Positions 1-7,202 of a stretch of DNA of 21,348 bases are shown piece after piece. Source of the DNA: UBA3263 sp964508865 (GTDB lineage Bacteria; Bacteroidota; Bacteroidia; Bacteroidales; Muribaculaceae); assembly GCA_964508865.1 (NCBI GenBank), contig CAZDVP010000018.1, positions 1 through 21,348 on the forward strand, in the 5' to 3' direction. The translations under genes were made by a program, and so were the position numbers. Below the pieces are notes generated by a model. That model did no database searches. It was not told the DNA's origin and saw only the letters and a program-made list of their open reading frames with translations. Position 1 is the first letter of the stretch, and every line of letters starts with the position of its first letter.

Positions 1-1718
1 CCGATATTTGATTTCGCTCGGTCGCTGCTGTCGCGATAAAAAACGGTAATATATTTATACTCATCATCTTCATAGCTTCCGCCGCGAACAACATGGTCAT
101 CACTACCGACTATATTGACCGGATTCTTCATGTTCTTGGATTTTTCGTAGAACTCGTCGTCATACGTGTCGACACACCATTCGGCAACATTGCCGCTCAT
201 ATGGTATATTCCCAATTCATTAACCGACGGTGAATAAAGAATCTTATATGGCCCCTGCTTGTCAAACCATAGGTTACCTGGATGCTCGGAACCTGAAAAG
301 TCTGTGTTGCGTGACTTTTGCCCTCCGCGCGCTGCATATTCCCATTGCGCCTCGGTCGGCAACTCGAATTCAACACCGGTTTTTTCGTTCAAACGCCTGA
401 TGAATAACTGCACGTCGTCATAACTTACGTTTTCGACCGGCAGACTATCACTCTGAACACCTTCGGAATATGAAGGATTGTCGCCCATAATCATTTTCCA
501 TAAACCCTGCGAGACCTCGAACTGACCGATATAGTAATCGTCGACAGTCACTTCATGCGGCTCGCAATCATCATCTTCGGCCTTGTCGCTACCCATAGTA
601 AAGGTTCCGCCTTCGACCCTCACCATTGGATATAGCCCCTCGCCGGTAAAGTCATGGATAGCATATGCCGGTTTCTGAGATTCCGGGTCCTTCTTAGCTC
701 CCGAAAGCAGATAGGCGACCAAACCGACAATCAGAATACCGGCAAAGATAACACCTAAAATCAGCGGTTTAACATTCCTGTTGTCCGGTCGCGGTTGCGG
801 TTGCCCTATCGTTTCGTCAACTATTACCGAAGGTTTCACGTTTCGAAGATCGTCCATAAATTCGGCGATTGATTGATGGCGATTCTCCGACTTCAGTTGC
901 ATAGCCTTCATTATAGTGCGATTAGCCTCAACCGGCAAAGACGGGACAATCGACTTCGGTTCGGGAAGAGGCTCGGTCAGGCGCGACGCCGCTTCAAGCG
1001 GAACCACACCGGTGAGCAAAAAATACATCGTGGCCCCGATTGCATATATGTCGGTATACGCGCCCTTTCGACTATTGGCCGTATATTGCTCGGTAGGAGC
1101 GTAGCCGTGAGTGACCATCGACGTATGAACCTGAGTTTTATCGTGCTCAAATTCGCGTGCAGAGCCAAAGTCAATCAAAATTGCCTTATAATCGGCCGTA
1201 ATCATGATATTATCCGGCTTGATGTCGCGGTGGAGAATGTGCCGCTCGTGTATATAGCCGACCGCGTTGGCAATCTGCGCCATATAATTAACCACTTCGG
1301 GATATGGCAACGGCCCTCGCTCCTCAACAATCTTTTGCAGGCTCCGGCCCTCGATAAACGGCATCGCCATATAGGAAGTGTTATTTTCGTCGAAAACATC
1401 AATAACCTCAACTATATTGGCGTGTTTCAGCGAGGCAAGCATCTTGGCCTCCCTGACAAATGCCTGGCGGTATTTTTCAAAAACGGAACTGCCGGAACCT
1501 TGCGCCATTATGGTTTTGGAATGCGGTTCACGCAGGCATTTTCCGGCAAGAAAATATTCTTTTATACATACGGTCCGGTTCAGTCCGTGCTGAATCGCCA
1601 GATACGTTATTCCGAAACCACCTTCGCCAATCTTTTTCTTGATGGTATATTTGCCATCGCAAAGCACAGTGCCTTCACGCAGTTCTATATAACATAGTGT
1701 ATTGTCTTCGTCTGCCAT
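1..1718 (-). CDS. Ser/Thr protein kinase - membrane helix - FGE-sulfatase-like domain fusion (3' end cut by window edge)
   Basis: Translated by hand from the ATG at 1718, the frame stays open for 573 codons to the window edge. Residues 30-300 form a Hanks-type kinase: glycine loop GEGGFGITY (31-39), ATP-binding lysine K53, catalytic loop HRDIKPDN (163-170), DFG at 183-185, and YAPTEQY in the activation-segment region. A hydrophobic helix (about 318-339) follows, then from about 363 an FGE-sulfatase/SUMF1 fold with the family signatures GGTFTMGS, LPTEAQWEYAARGG, MSGNVAEWC and RGGS. The kinase should be cytoplasmic and the FGE-like domain outside the inner membrane. The last visible residues, AKSNIG, resemble the usual family ending IGFR, so probably only a few codons are missing. 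Where true FGE enzymes carry catalytic cysteines after RGGS, none is seen here, so sulfatase activation is unlikely and a binding or sensing role is inferred. The start overlaps the upstream kinase stop by one base (TAATG). The fold is confident; the signal sensed is unknown. Confidence 0.9.
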   Translation of the reverse strand, partial: MADEDNTLCYIELREGTVLCDGKYTIKKKIGEGGFGITYLAIQHGLNRTVCIKEYFLAGKCLREPHSKTIMAQGSGSSVFEKYRQAFVREAKMLASLKHANIVEVIDVFDENNTSYMAMPFIEGRSLQKIVEERGPLPYPEVVNYMAQIANAVGYIHERHILHRDIKPDNIMITADYKAILIDFGSAREFEHDKTQVHTSMVTHGYAPTEQYTANSRKGAYTDIYAIGATMYFLLTGVVPLEAASRLTEPLPEPKSIVPSLPVEANRTIMKAMQLKSENRHQSIAEFMDDLRNVKPSVIVDETIGQPQPRPDNRNVKPLILGVIFAGILIVGLVAYLLSGAKKDPESQKPAYAIHDFTGEGLYPMVRVEGGTFTMGSDKAEDDDCEPHEVTVDDYYIGQFEVSQGLWKMIMGDNPSYSEGVQSDSLPVENVSYDDVQLFIRRLNEKTGVEFELPTEAQWEYAARGGQKSRNTDFSGSEHPGNLWFDKQGPYKILYSPSVNELGIYHMSGNVAEWCVDTYDDEFYEKSKNMKNPVNIVGSDDHVVRGGSYEDDEYKYITVFYRDSSDRAKSNI

Positions 1719-2551
1719 TACCTTAATCTATGTTTAACCATGTAGTCTTTTATGAAACTGCCGAATTCTTCACACGACTGATACCTTAGCGCTGGCTCCT
1801 TCGCCAAGGCCCTCTCTACGATTATCTGCAGTTCCTGATTGATCATCGGATAGAACTTCTTCATCGACGGAGTGGGCTCATATTTGATTTTCCGGCGAAT
1901 CTCCCTTGAACTCTCGCCGGTGAATGGGATTGAACCTGTCAGCATTTCAAATAGCATGATTCCAAGGGCAAAAATGTCGGTATAACGGCCGCACACTCCC
2001 TTCTCTGACTGCTCGGGAGGCATATATGCCGGAGTCCCGAAACCGGTACTGTCGCCCGCATCGCTCATGCGTGAAGCAATGCCGAGATCAATGAGTTTGA
2101 TCCGGCCATCGGGCTGAATCATAACATTGCTCGATTTTATGTCGAGATGCAGAATCCCGTTATTGTGTAGGTAAGCAACAGTATCGAGAATTTCAAGAAA
2201 CATCGGAAGTGCCCTTCGCTCCGGAATCAATCCGATTTCTTCATAAATATGCTGTTCAAGACTTTTTCCTTTAATAAATTCCATTATGATATACAGCTGC
2301 TCCTTTTCGTGCATGTCAATAAAATCCACCAAGCGGGGTATATTGGGATGCTTCATGTAAAGATACAGTTGCGTTTCAACCTGTTTGAATTTATTTCTAA
2401 CAATCTGATTTTTAAAGTGCTTGATTTTCAATTCCTTTATAGCAACAGGGAATCCGCTGCGCAGGTCTATTCCCCAATAGACACGGGCAGTACCGCCCTC
2501 TGCAATCAGACGGCCGATATGATACATCGGAATAGCCGGAAAACCGCTCAT
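1718..2551 (-). CDS. soluble Ser/Thr protein kinase with non-RD catalytic loop
   Basis: This 277-aa protein is a single Hanks-type kinase domain with no membrane helix. The glycine loop is AEGGTARVY (17-25), the ATP lysine is K39 in VAIKE, and the catalytic loop is HLDIKSSN (135-142), so the usual arginine of HRD is leucine. The metal-binding motif is DLG (155-157) instead of DFG, and the APE position reads PPEQ. The catalytic aspartate D137, K139 and N142 are kept, so it is probably active, but activation-loop phosphorylation may not control it in the usual way (inference from non-RD kinases). It lies 11 nt after the FHA/coiled-coil gene and overlaps the kinase-FGE gene by one base, so it is translated as part of the operon. 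Its partners are likely the FHA proteins and the PP2C phosphatase beside it. Confidence 0.92.
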   Translation of the reverse strand: MSGFPAIPMYHIGRLIAEGGTARVYWGIDLRSGFPVAIKELKIKHFKNQIVRNKFKQVETQLYLYMKHPNIPRLVDFIDMHEKEQLYIIMEFIKGKSLEQHIYEEIGLIPERRALPMFLEILDTVAYLHNNGILHLDIKSSNVMIQPDGRIKLIDLGIASRMSDAGDSTGFGTPAYMPPEQSEKGVCGRYTDIFALGIMLFEMLTGSIPFTGESSREIRRKIKYEPTPSMKKFYPMINQELQIIVERALAKEPALRYQSCEEFGSFIKDYMVKHRLR

Positions 2552-2562
2552 GACTGAAACAG

Positions 2563-3639
2563 CTAATTGTTATCCTCAACAGAATCCTCTTGCTCCTCAG
2601 TTGAAGCTTTGGACTTGTCGGCCTTTTTTGATTTTTGCTGCTTAACAACCCGGATTGCATGAATTATATCCTGTTTTTTCTTGTTATCAGCCTTTTCAAA
2701 ATATGCTTCCAGGTAGTCTTCGGCATTGTCGGCATTGGCCGGCAGCTCCAGATTCAGGTTTTCTAAAACCTTCTTGACGGAGGGCGCCGACACTTGCTTC
2801 ATCTCTTTATAGAATAAAGCTGTCAGCTTCATTGATTCCGCAGCTTTGTCGCGCTCTTTATTTGCAACCGATAATTCGCGTTGCGCCTTTGCCTCTTTCT
2901 CTTCCGCGGCATTGATTGCCCTACGGCTATTTTCCTCTGCCGTCTTTTTAGCTTTTTCAGAGGCCTCTTTTGCCTGCTCTGCCGCCATCTTTTCGGATTC
3001 AGCTTTTTCGCGGGCGGCCAGAGCTTCCTCGGCTTGCCTTTTCGCCGTGTCGGCCTCCTTTTGTTTGGCTAAGGCCAGTTCGCGGTTCTTCTTGTTCTGC
3101 GATGTCAGCACTTGCCGGTAAAGATCATCGGCCTCTCGCTGTAATTCCTGATTAGTGGCTTCGGGGTCGCCGGGCAGTTCACTAACCCGCCGCTCATCAT
3201 TCTTCTGAAGCATTTCCTTTTGGGAACCACACCTATGGGTTTTGTAATAATATAGACCAAAACCGCCGGCAATAACTACGAACACAACCACGCATATGGC
3301 AACATACAGCATTGTCCGGTTTTTATTGCCGGTTCCCGAGGGCTCACTCACTGCGGTAGCCTTGGCTGCTTCCACCCGCGGAGTTGCAACCATATCGCTT
3401 TTAAGGTAGTCCTGCCAGGGAACGGTTGTATCGCCGATGCGAACAACATCGTTCGGGTTGAGCTGCACTTCGCCGGTTATGCGCCGGTTATTCACAAATG
3501 TTCCATTCGTCGTGTTCAGATCAACAACCGAGCAGACTCCTTCATCGTTAAGAACTATCTGCAGATGCACTCTCGACACTTTGGCATCTGTCAAAACGAC
3601 ATTATTATCTTGACTGCGGCCGACTGTGATTACTTTCAT
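2563..3639 (-). CDS. FHA domain - membrane helix - coiled-coil protein
   Basis: This 358-aa protein starts directly with an FHA phosphothreonine-binding domain (residues 1-75): GRS at 7-9, SRVH at 22-25 and NTTNGTFVN at 42-50 are the conserved ligand-contact strips. A low-complexity linker leads to one transmembrane helix (about 110-132). A long Ala/Glu/Lys-rich coiled coil follows (about 150-265), then a small acidic/basic region and a charged tail. The predicted topology is FHA inside, coiled coil in the periplasm. Its ATG overlaps the phosphatase stop by 4 nt (ATGA), so the two are probably translationally coupled. It probably docks phosphorylated kinase or adaptor at the membrane. The coiled coil could pair with that of the neighbouring phosphatase; this is inference. 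I know of no named family for the full architecture. Confidence 0.88.
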   Translation of the reverse strand: MKVITVGRSQDNNVVLTDAKVSRVHLQIVLNDEGVCSVVDLNTTNGTFVNNRRITGEVQLNPNDVVRIGDTTVPWQDYLKSDMVATPRVEAAKATAVSEPSGTGNKNRTMLYVAICVVVFVVIAGGFGLYYYKTHRCGSQKEMLQKNDERRVSELPGDPEATNQELQREADDLYRQVLTSQNKKNRELALAKQKEADTAKRQAEEALAAREKAESEKMAAEQAKEASEKAKKTAEENSRRAINAAEEKEAKAQRELSVANKERDKAAESMKLTALFYKEMKQVSAPSVKKVLENLNLELPANADNAEDYLEAYFEKADNKKKQDIIHAIRVVKQQKSKKADKSKASTEEQEDSVEDNN

Positions 3640-4889
3640 GGCTTCTTGGTTTTTGAAAGTTCATTCTTTAATGAATCTCGTTGTTGACGGGTTGTTAGGA
3701 GCTCCGCTCGTTTTTTGGCAATAGCCGCCTTCAGGCTATCCAGTTTTTCCTTATAAGCCTTAGTTCCGGCAACGATTGACTCATAGCTTTCTTTTTCTTT
3801 CGGATCGGCTGACCCTTGCTTTATAATCTCGTAGATTTGCAGCCGCCTTACTTCGGTTTCTTGCATTTGCAGACTATCGGCCTCGAACTGCTTTTGCAAG
3901 TTCTTCAGCTCAACACTGTCGGTTTTCTCACTGTTTATCAGGGAGTCAAGTTTTTCTATCTGCCTGGAGCTCTGCAAATGGCTTTTGATGAAATATCCAC
4001 CCGCGGTTAATCCTAAACCGACCACCAGTAGAATCATTGCGGCTATGAGCCATTTAATACTGCCCGATGACTCCTTCGGGTTACTTTTTTGGGCCCCGAC
4101 AGGATTATAACTCTGAAATCGACTTTTGGAGTGGGGACTCCCGGCTATCTGAATTAACTCTACGGTAATGTTATCCAGGCCGCCGGCATCGAGCGCTAAT
4201 TGAATGAGGGTCTCACCTTTCGACTCGATCGGTAGTTTCTGAGCCAACACATCCTTGATAACGGCGTCTGAAATCATTCCGCTCAAGCCGTCGCTACAAA
4301 TAAGGAATATATCGCCATTCTTCGGCAGAACCTTGCCTATCGTAGGCTCTATGTCGGGTTTAACACCCAAGGCTTTGAGTATGCGGTTCTTGTTGGGGTG
4401 CGATTCGGCTTCTTCATCCGTAATTTCGCCGGCATCGACCAGCGCTTGCACAAAGGAGTGATCTTTGGTTATCCGGTGCAGCTGTTTCTCTTTTCCCAGA
4501 TAAAGATAGATGCGGCTGTCACCTATATGTGCGATAAAGGCTTCCGAACCTTGCAGCAAAACTATGCATGCGGTAGTTCCCATGCCTCGCAATTCAGGAT
4601 GCAGACTCGAGTAGCCCAGAATCTGCATATTGGCAAACTTAAGGGCATCGGTCAGAGCCCGAACCGGGTCCGGATACTTTTCGCGCTGAAAATATTCAAT
4701 TATACTCTTAACAGCTATCGACGAGGCCTGTTTGCCACCAACATGTCCACCCATGCCATCGCAAACAACAAAAACCGAACCATTCGGCGTCACTGCGGCA
4801 ATATCATGGCTGTCTTCCTGCGCCGAGCGCACATTGCCAATAACTTCCTTATGGAAAATATTATTGTTATCTATTGAAGTAAGGCTCAT
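3636..4889 (-). CDS. PP2C-family Ser/Thr phosphatase with C-terminal membrane helix and coiled coil
   Basis: Residues 1-250 are a metal-dependent PP2C (PPM) phosphatase. It shows the early NVRSAQED motif, the metal-binding DGMGGH (44-49), GMGTTACIVL, AHIGDSRIYLY, DHSFVQALVDAGEI, a later CSDGLSGM and the closing LDNIT. These are the canonical bacterial Stp/PrpC motifs with the metal-binding aspartates present, so it should be active. A transmembrane helix lies at about 281-302 and is followed by roughly 110 residues of charged coiled coil that would be periplasmic. Most bacterial Stp phosphatases are soluble and about 240-260 aa, so the anchored extension is unusual. Its place in the operon suggests that it reverses the action of the two downstream kinases on the FHA-binding threonines. 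It begins 24 nt after the VWA-FHA gene ends. Confidence 0.93.
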   Translation of the reverse strand: MSLTSIDNNNIFHKEVIGNVRSAQEDSHDIAAVTPNGSVFVVCDGMGGHVGGKQASSIAVKSIIEYFQREKYPDPVRALTDALKFANMQILGYSSLHPELRGMGTTACIVLLQGSEAFIAHIGDSRIYLYLGKEKQLHRITKDHSFVQALVDAGEITDEEAESHPNKNRILKALGVKPDIEPTIGKVLPKNGDIFLICSDGLSGMISDAVIKDVLAQKLPIESKGETLIQLALDAGGLDNITVELIQIAGSPHSKSRFQSYNPVGAQKSNPKESSGSIKWLIAAMILLVVGLGLTAGGYFIKSHLQSSRQIEKLDSLINSEKTDSVELKNLQKQFEADSLQMQETEVRRLQIYEIIKQGSADPKEKESYESIVAGTKAYKEKLDSLKAAIAKKRAELLTTRQQRDSLKNELSKTKKP

Positions 4890-4913
4890 AATCTAATTGT
4901 AGCTCAGCTGGTT

Positions 4914-6434
4914 TCACATATTAAAAGTCAGAATATCCTCGCCCAGGCCAATGATATCCCCGCTTTTGAGAACTGCCCGGTCTATGAACCGGCCGTTAAC
5001 GATTACCTTATTGGTGCTTTGGTTGTCGATAATTTCAAAACCATAACCGTTAAAAACAATCTTGCAATGATGACGCGAAATTTTGCTATCGGTCAAAACA
5101 ACATCATTATCGGCATCCCGGCCGATATTAACGACCGGCTTGGTTATTTCATAGGTAACGATGTCGGAGCCTACCCTATAGCGCAACCGCGGAAAAAGAT
5201 TCTTCATTTCCATTAGCCGGAGCAATCGGTCGTCTTCGGCCTGCCGCCGATGCTTTTCGCGTTCCAAACGGGCATTTTCTTCCATTTGCCGTTGAGATTG
5301 TTCGGCATCTTCCTTATCCTGAATCCGGCGCTGCTCCAATGCCTTCAGCTCCGTTCGGGTAGTGGCGACCTTGCGCTTCGTTTTATATATGATAAGCACC
5401 ACGGCAACGATGCCGGCCACCAACACAATGGCAACTAAAACGACCCATAGCATATGGCTCTTGAGCCATGATGAGACTGTTAGCCTGGGCGGCAACAACT
5501 GCTCATTAACTTCGTCGCCGTCGACCGACAGCGAAATCATGCGGGCGCCATCACCATGTTTGGCGTCAGAAGTGAAAGTAATGTTATAATTATGACCTAA
5601 ACTTCTTTTGCCGATTTCGGGATAGAGTTTTTTCAAGTCGCTTTCGGCCGTTGGGATATCCTTATATTTATATGAGTTAAAGGTGCCGAATGTGCTTTTG
5701 GCAAAACCTTCAGCCTGGGGAGCTACGCCGGATTTTTCATAGTACTGAAAAACATGGACCGGAATATGGAGCTGCTGGGCCTTTAATAAAACTTGCGACT
5801 CGGAATCCGCTCCGGAATTCTTCATCGAATAACCGGAAGTGAACACTATTATTGATTTTGCACCCTGTTCAGTAGCCAGACGATCCAGACCCTCACGAAT
5901 GGCGGAATACAAATCCGACCGGTTGGGAAAGGCATCATAGTGCTCCCTGCTTGGTTTATAACTTTTAATAGCTTCTGTGATTTCAGTTTTGCTATTTACG
6001 AAGCCGGGAGTTAAATCAATCAGGGTTGCCGGCGTATTTTTTCGCCGGTTAAACACCGAAACCGCAAACTTATCGGTCGGGCTAATGTTCAGGTCCTCAA
6101 AGAATCCGGTCAGAACCTTGCCGGTAAAATCAAACTGCCCCGGCCCGTTATGGGCCATATCTTCCCAAAGAATGAGAGTTGTTTGCGGAATATCCCCGAC
6201 GCTGTCGGCCTGAAGCTCAACCTTAAAATCCCTGTTTGAACCGGCTTCTTTAATATGCCAGAAGGCTGAGGCCTTGAGGGTGTCAGGATTATAGCTATGG
6301 TAAACAAACGAAACCTCCGGAAACTCATCCAGATTAAAACCGTTTGCTATCTTTCCGGATTGTTGAGCGCCCACATAGGCAGCCGATAAGCCACACAGGG
6401 CCAGACACAACAGCGTTTTTCTACATTTCATCAT
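4914..6434 (-). CDS. secreted VWA-like domain - membrane helix - cytoplasmic FHA domain protein
   Basis: The 506-aa product starts with a signal peptide (cleavage probably after VGA, residue 23). An extracytoplasmic region of about 300 residues follows, with a von Willebrand A-like Rossmann pattern: TLILWED, DKFAVSVFN, IREGLDRLA, SIIVFTSGYS and IPVHVFQYYE. The metal site looks degenerate, since the DxSxS position reads EDMAHN. One transmembrane helix lies at about 328-350, then a charged coiled coil rich in Glu, Arg and Gln, then a C-terminal FHA domain (about 415-506) with NIGRDADNDVVL, SRHH and the late strip NQSTNKVIVNGR. It therefore links an outside domain to an inside phosphothreonine reader, which fits a transmembrane receptor or scaffold. 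It lies 22 nt after the first FHA gene. The FHA call is firm; the VWA call rests on pattern recognition. Confidence 0.85.
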   Translation of the reverse strand: MMKCRKTLLCLALCGLSAAYVGAQQSGKIANGFNLDEFPEVSFVYHSYNPDTLKASAFWHIKEAGSNRDFKVELQADSVGDIPQTTLILWEDMAHNGPGQFDFTGKVLTGFFEDLNISPTDKFAVSVFNRRKNTPATLIDLTPGFVNSKTEITEAIKSYKPSREHYDAFPNRSDLYSAIREGLDRLATEQGAKSIIVFTSGYSMKNSGADSESQVLLKAQQLHIPVHVFQYYEKSGVAPQAEGFAKSTFGTFNSYKYKDIPTAESDLKKLYPEIGKRSLGHNYNITFTSDAKHGDGARMISLSVDGDEVNEQLLPPRLTVSSWLKSHMLWVVLVAIVLVAGIVAVVLIIYKTKRKVATTRTELKALEQRRIQDKEDAEQSQRQMEENARLEREKHRRQAEDDRLLRLMEMKNLFPRLRYRVGSDIVTYEITKPVVNIGRDADNDVVLTDSKISRHHCKIVFNGYGFEIIDNQSTNKVIVNGRFIDRAVLKSGDIIGLGEDILTFNM

Positions 6435-6456
6435 TCTTCAGGGAAAATGGTTGTGA

Positions 6457-7098
6457 CTAAAGTGCGGTGCGGAATTTGAAAATCGTTGAGCCCATGCGGA
6501 TTATATCACCGTCGTTCAGATAGCGCGGCTCGAGCTCTATATCTTCGTTGTTCACAAAAGTGCCGTGCGACGACTGGCTGTCGGTCAGCGAATACTTGTT
6601 GGCTCTGAAAAGCAAAACTGCATGCTTGCCCGACATGCGTCCGTCGTTGACCGTTATATTGCAATCAAGGTCACGGCCAATGATGTTGCGGCCTTCATAT
6701 ATCTTGAAGTCCGCACCGAGTTCATCGAATGAGTAAGTAACAAGCCAACCAACAAGTTTCCTTCCATATCGTGGGGTTGCCGATGATGAAGGTTCAGCCG
6801 CGGGCGAAGCATCGCTGTCATCGTCGCCAAACACCGTTCGGTTCGGCCGCATGGAGGTTTTTTGACCGCCATAGGCATTGGTTCTTCCGTCGTCAAGAAT
6901 GGTTGTTGTGTTGCCGCCTGCTGAATGACCGCCGCCGTCATAAGGGTCGCCGGTCACCGTTGGCTCGCTGGTACCGCCGGCAAAAACCTCGGTTTTCAGC
7001 GAGGTTGCATGACCGCCCTGGTTGCCGGTTTTGCAATACGGACAACTTACGCCCTGATAATAATGCCCGTTAGGACATTGTTTGAATTCATTTCCCAT
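6457..7098 (-). CDS. zinc-ribbon and FHA domain adaptor protein
   Basis: This 213-aa soluble protein is the first gene of the phospho-signalling operon. Residues 8-22 hold a short zinc-ribbon-like cluster (CPNGHYY, then CPYC). Residues 25-112 are a flexible, Gly/Thr/Ser-rich linker with three look-alike threonine motifs (TEVFAGG at 36, TTILDDG at 65, RTVFGDD at 87). Residues about 130-213 form an FHA domain: IIGRD at 139-143, SGKH at 156-159, and SSHGTFVNNED. The layout recalls GarA/OdhI-type regulators, in which a kinase phosphorylates a threonine motif in front of the FHA domain that the FHA domain can then bind; that role is inferred here. There is no signal peptide or membrane helix. A -7 element and a G9 tract lie upstream. 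Confidence 0.88.
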   Translation of the reverse strand: MGNEFKQCPNGHYYQGVSCPYCKTGNQGGHATSLKTEVFAGGTSEPTVTGDPYDGGGHSAGGNTTTILDDGRTNAYGGQKTSMRPNRTVFGDDDSDASPAAEPSSSATPRYGRKLVGWLVTYSFDELGADFKIYEGRNIIGRDLDCNITVNDGRMSGKHAVLLFRANKYSLTDSQSSHGTFVNNEDIELEPRYLNDGDIIRMGSTIFKFRTAL

Positions 7099-7202
7099 AA
7101 TTTAATTTGTGACATTGAATATTTAATACTTGGGTGCAAAATTAAATATTTTTTCACAAATTACCCCCCCCCATTGTTAAAGTTTGTTAAGACTAACCGA
7201 CG
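7099..7202 (-). promoter_or_regulatory. promoter region of the FHA/kinase operon, with G9 tract
   Basis: On the minus strand a TAATTTTG element (7137-7144) matches the Bacteroidales -7 consensus TAnnTTTG and lies 38 nt before the ATG of the FHA adaptor. I see no TTTG at the expected 19-21 nt spacing; a TTTG closer in (about 12 nt) is probably not the -33. Just upstream lies a run of nine G on the minus strand (7164-7172), preceded by two TTAAC motifs. The stretch sits between the DUF2156 stop and the operon, so the operon probably has its own start. Medium confidence for the -7 element only. Confidence 0.5.
7164..7172 (-). repeat. homopolymer of nine G (C on the plus strand)
   Basis: This nine-base mononucleotide run is embedded in a module (7158-7190) that resembles the sequence around a second G run at 19180-19187. 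Both read TTAA, one base, AAA, then TTAA, a few A, T, the G run, then TAATTT. Runs of this length are prone to slipped-strand change. Confidence 0.9.

Noticed and set aside
1..400. Diversity-generating retroelement target in the FGE-like domain
   Set aside because: CLec/FGE folds can be such targets, but no template repeat or reverse transcriptase is visible and the C-terminal region is not rich in AAC/AAT-type codons. Sequence left of the window could change this.
873..1697. 274-codon plus-strand frame
   Set aside because: Antisense to the kinase domain of the kinase-FGE gene, whose catalytic motifs are all present on the minus strand.
4896..4913. tRNA-like D-arm sequence TAGCTCAGCTGGTT
   Set aside because: No acceptor stem, anticodon arm or T-arm around it; it lies in the 24-nt gap between two operon genes and continues into the stop end of the VWA-FHA gene.
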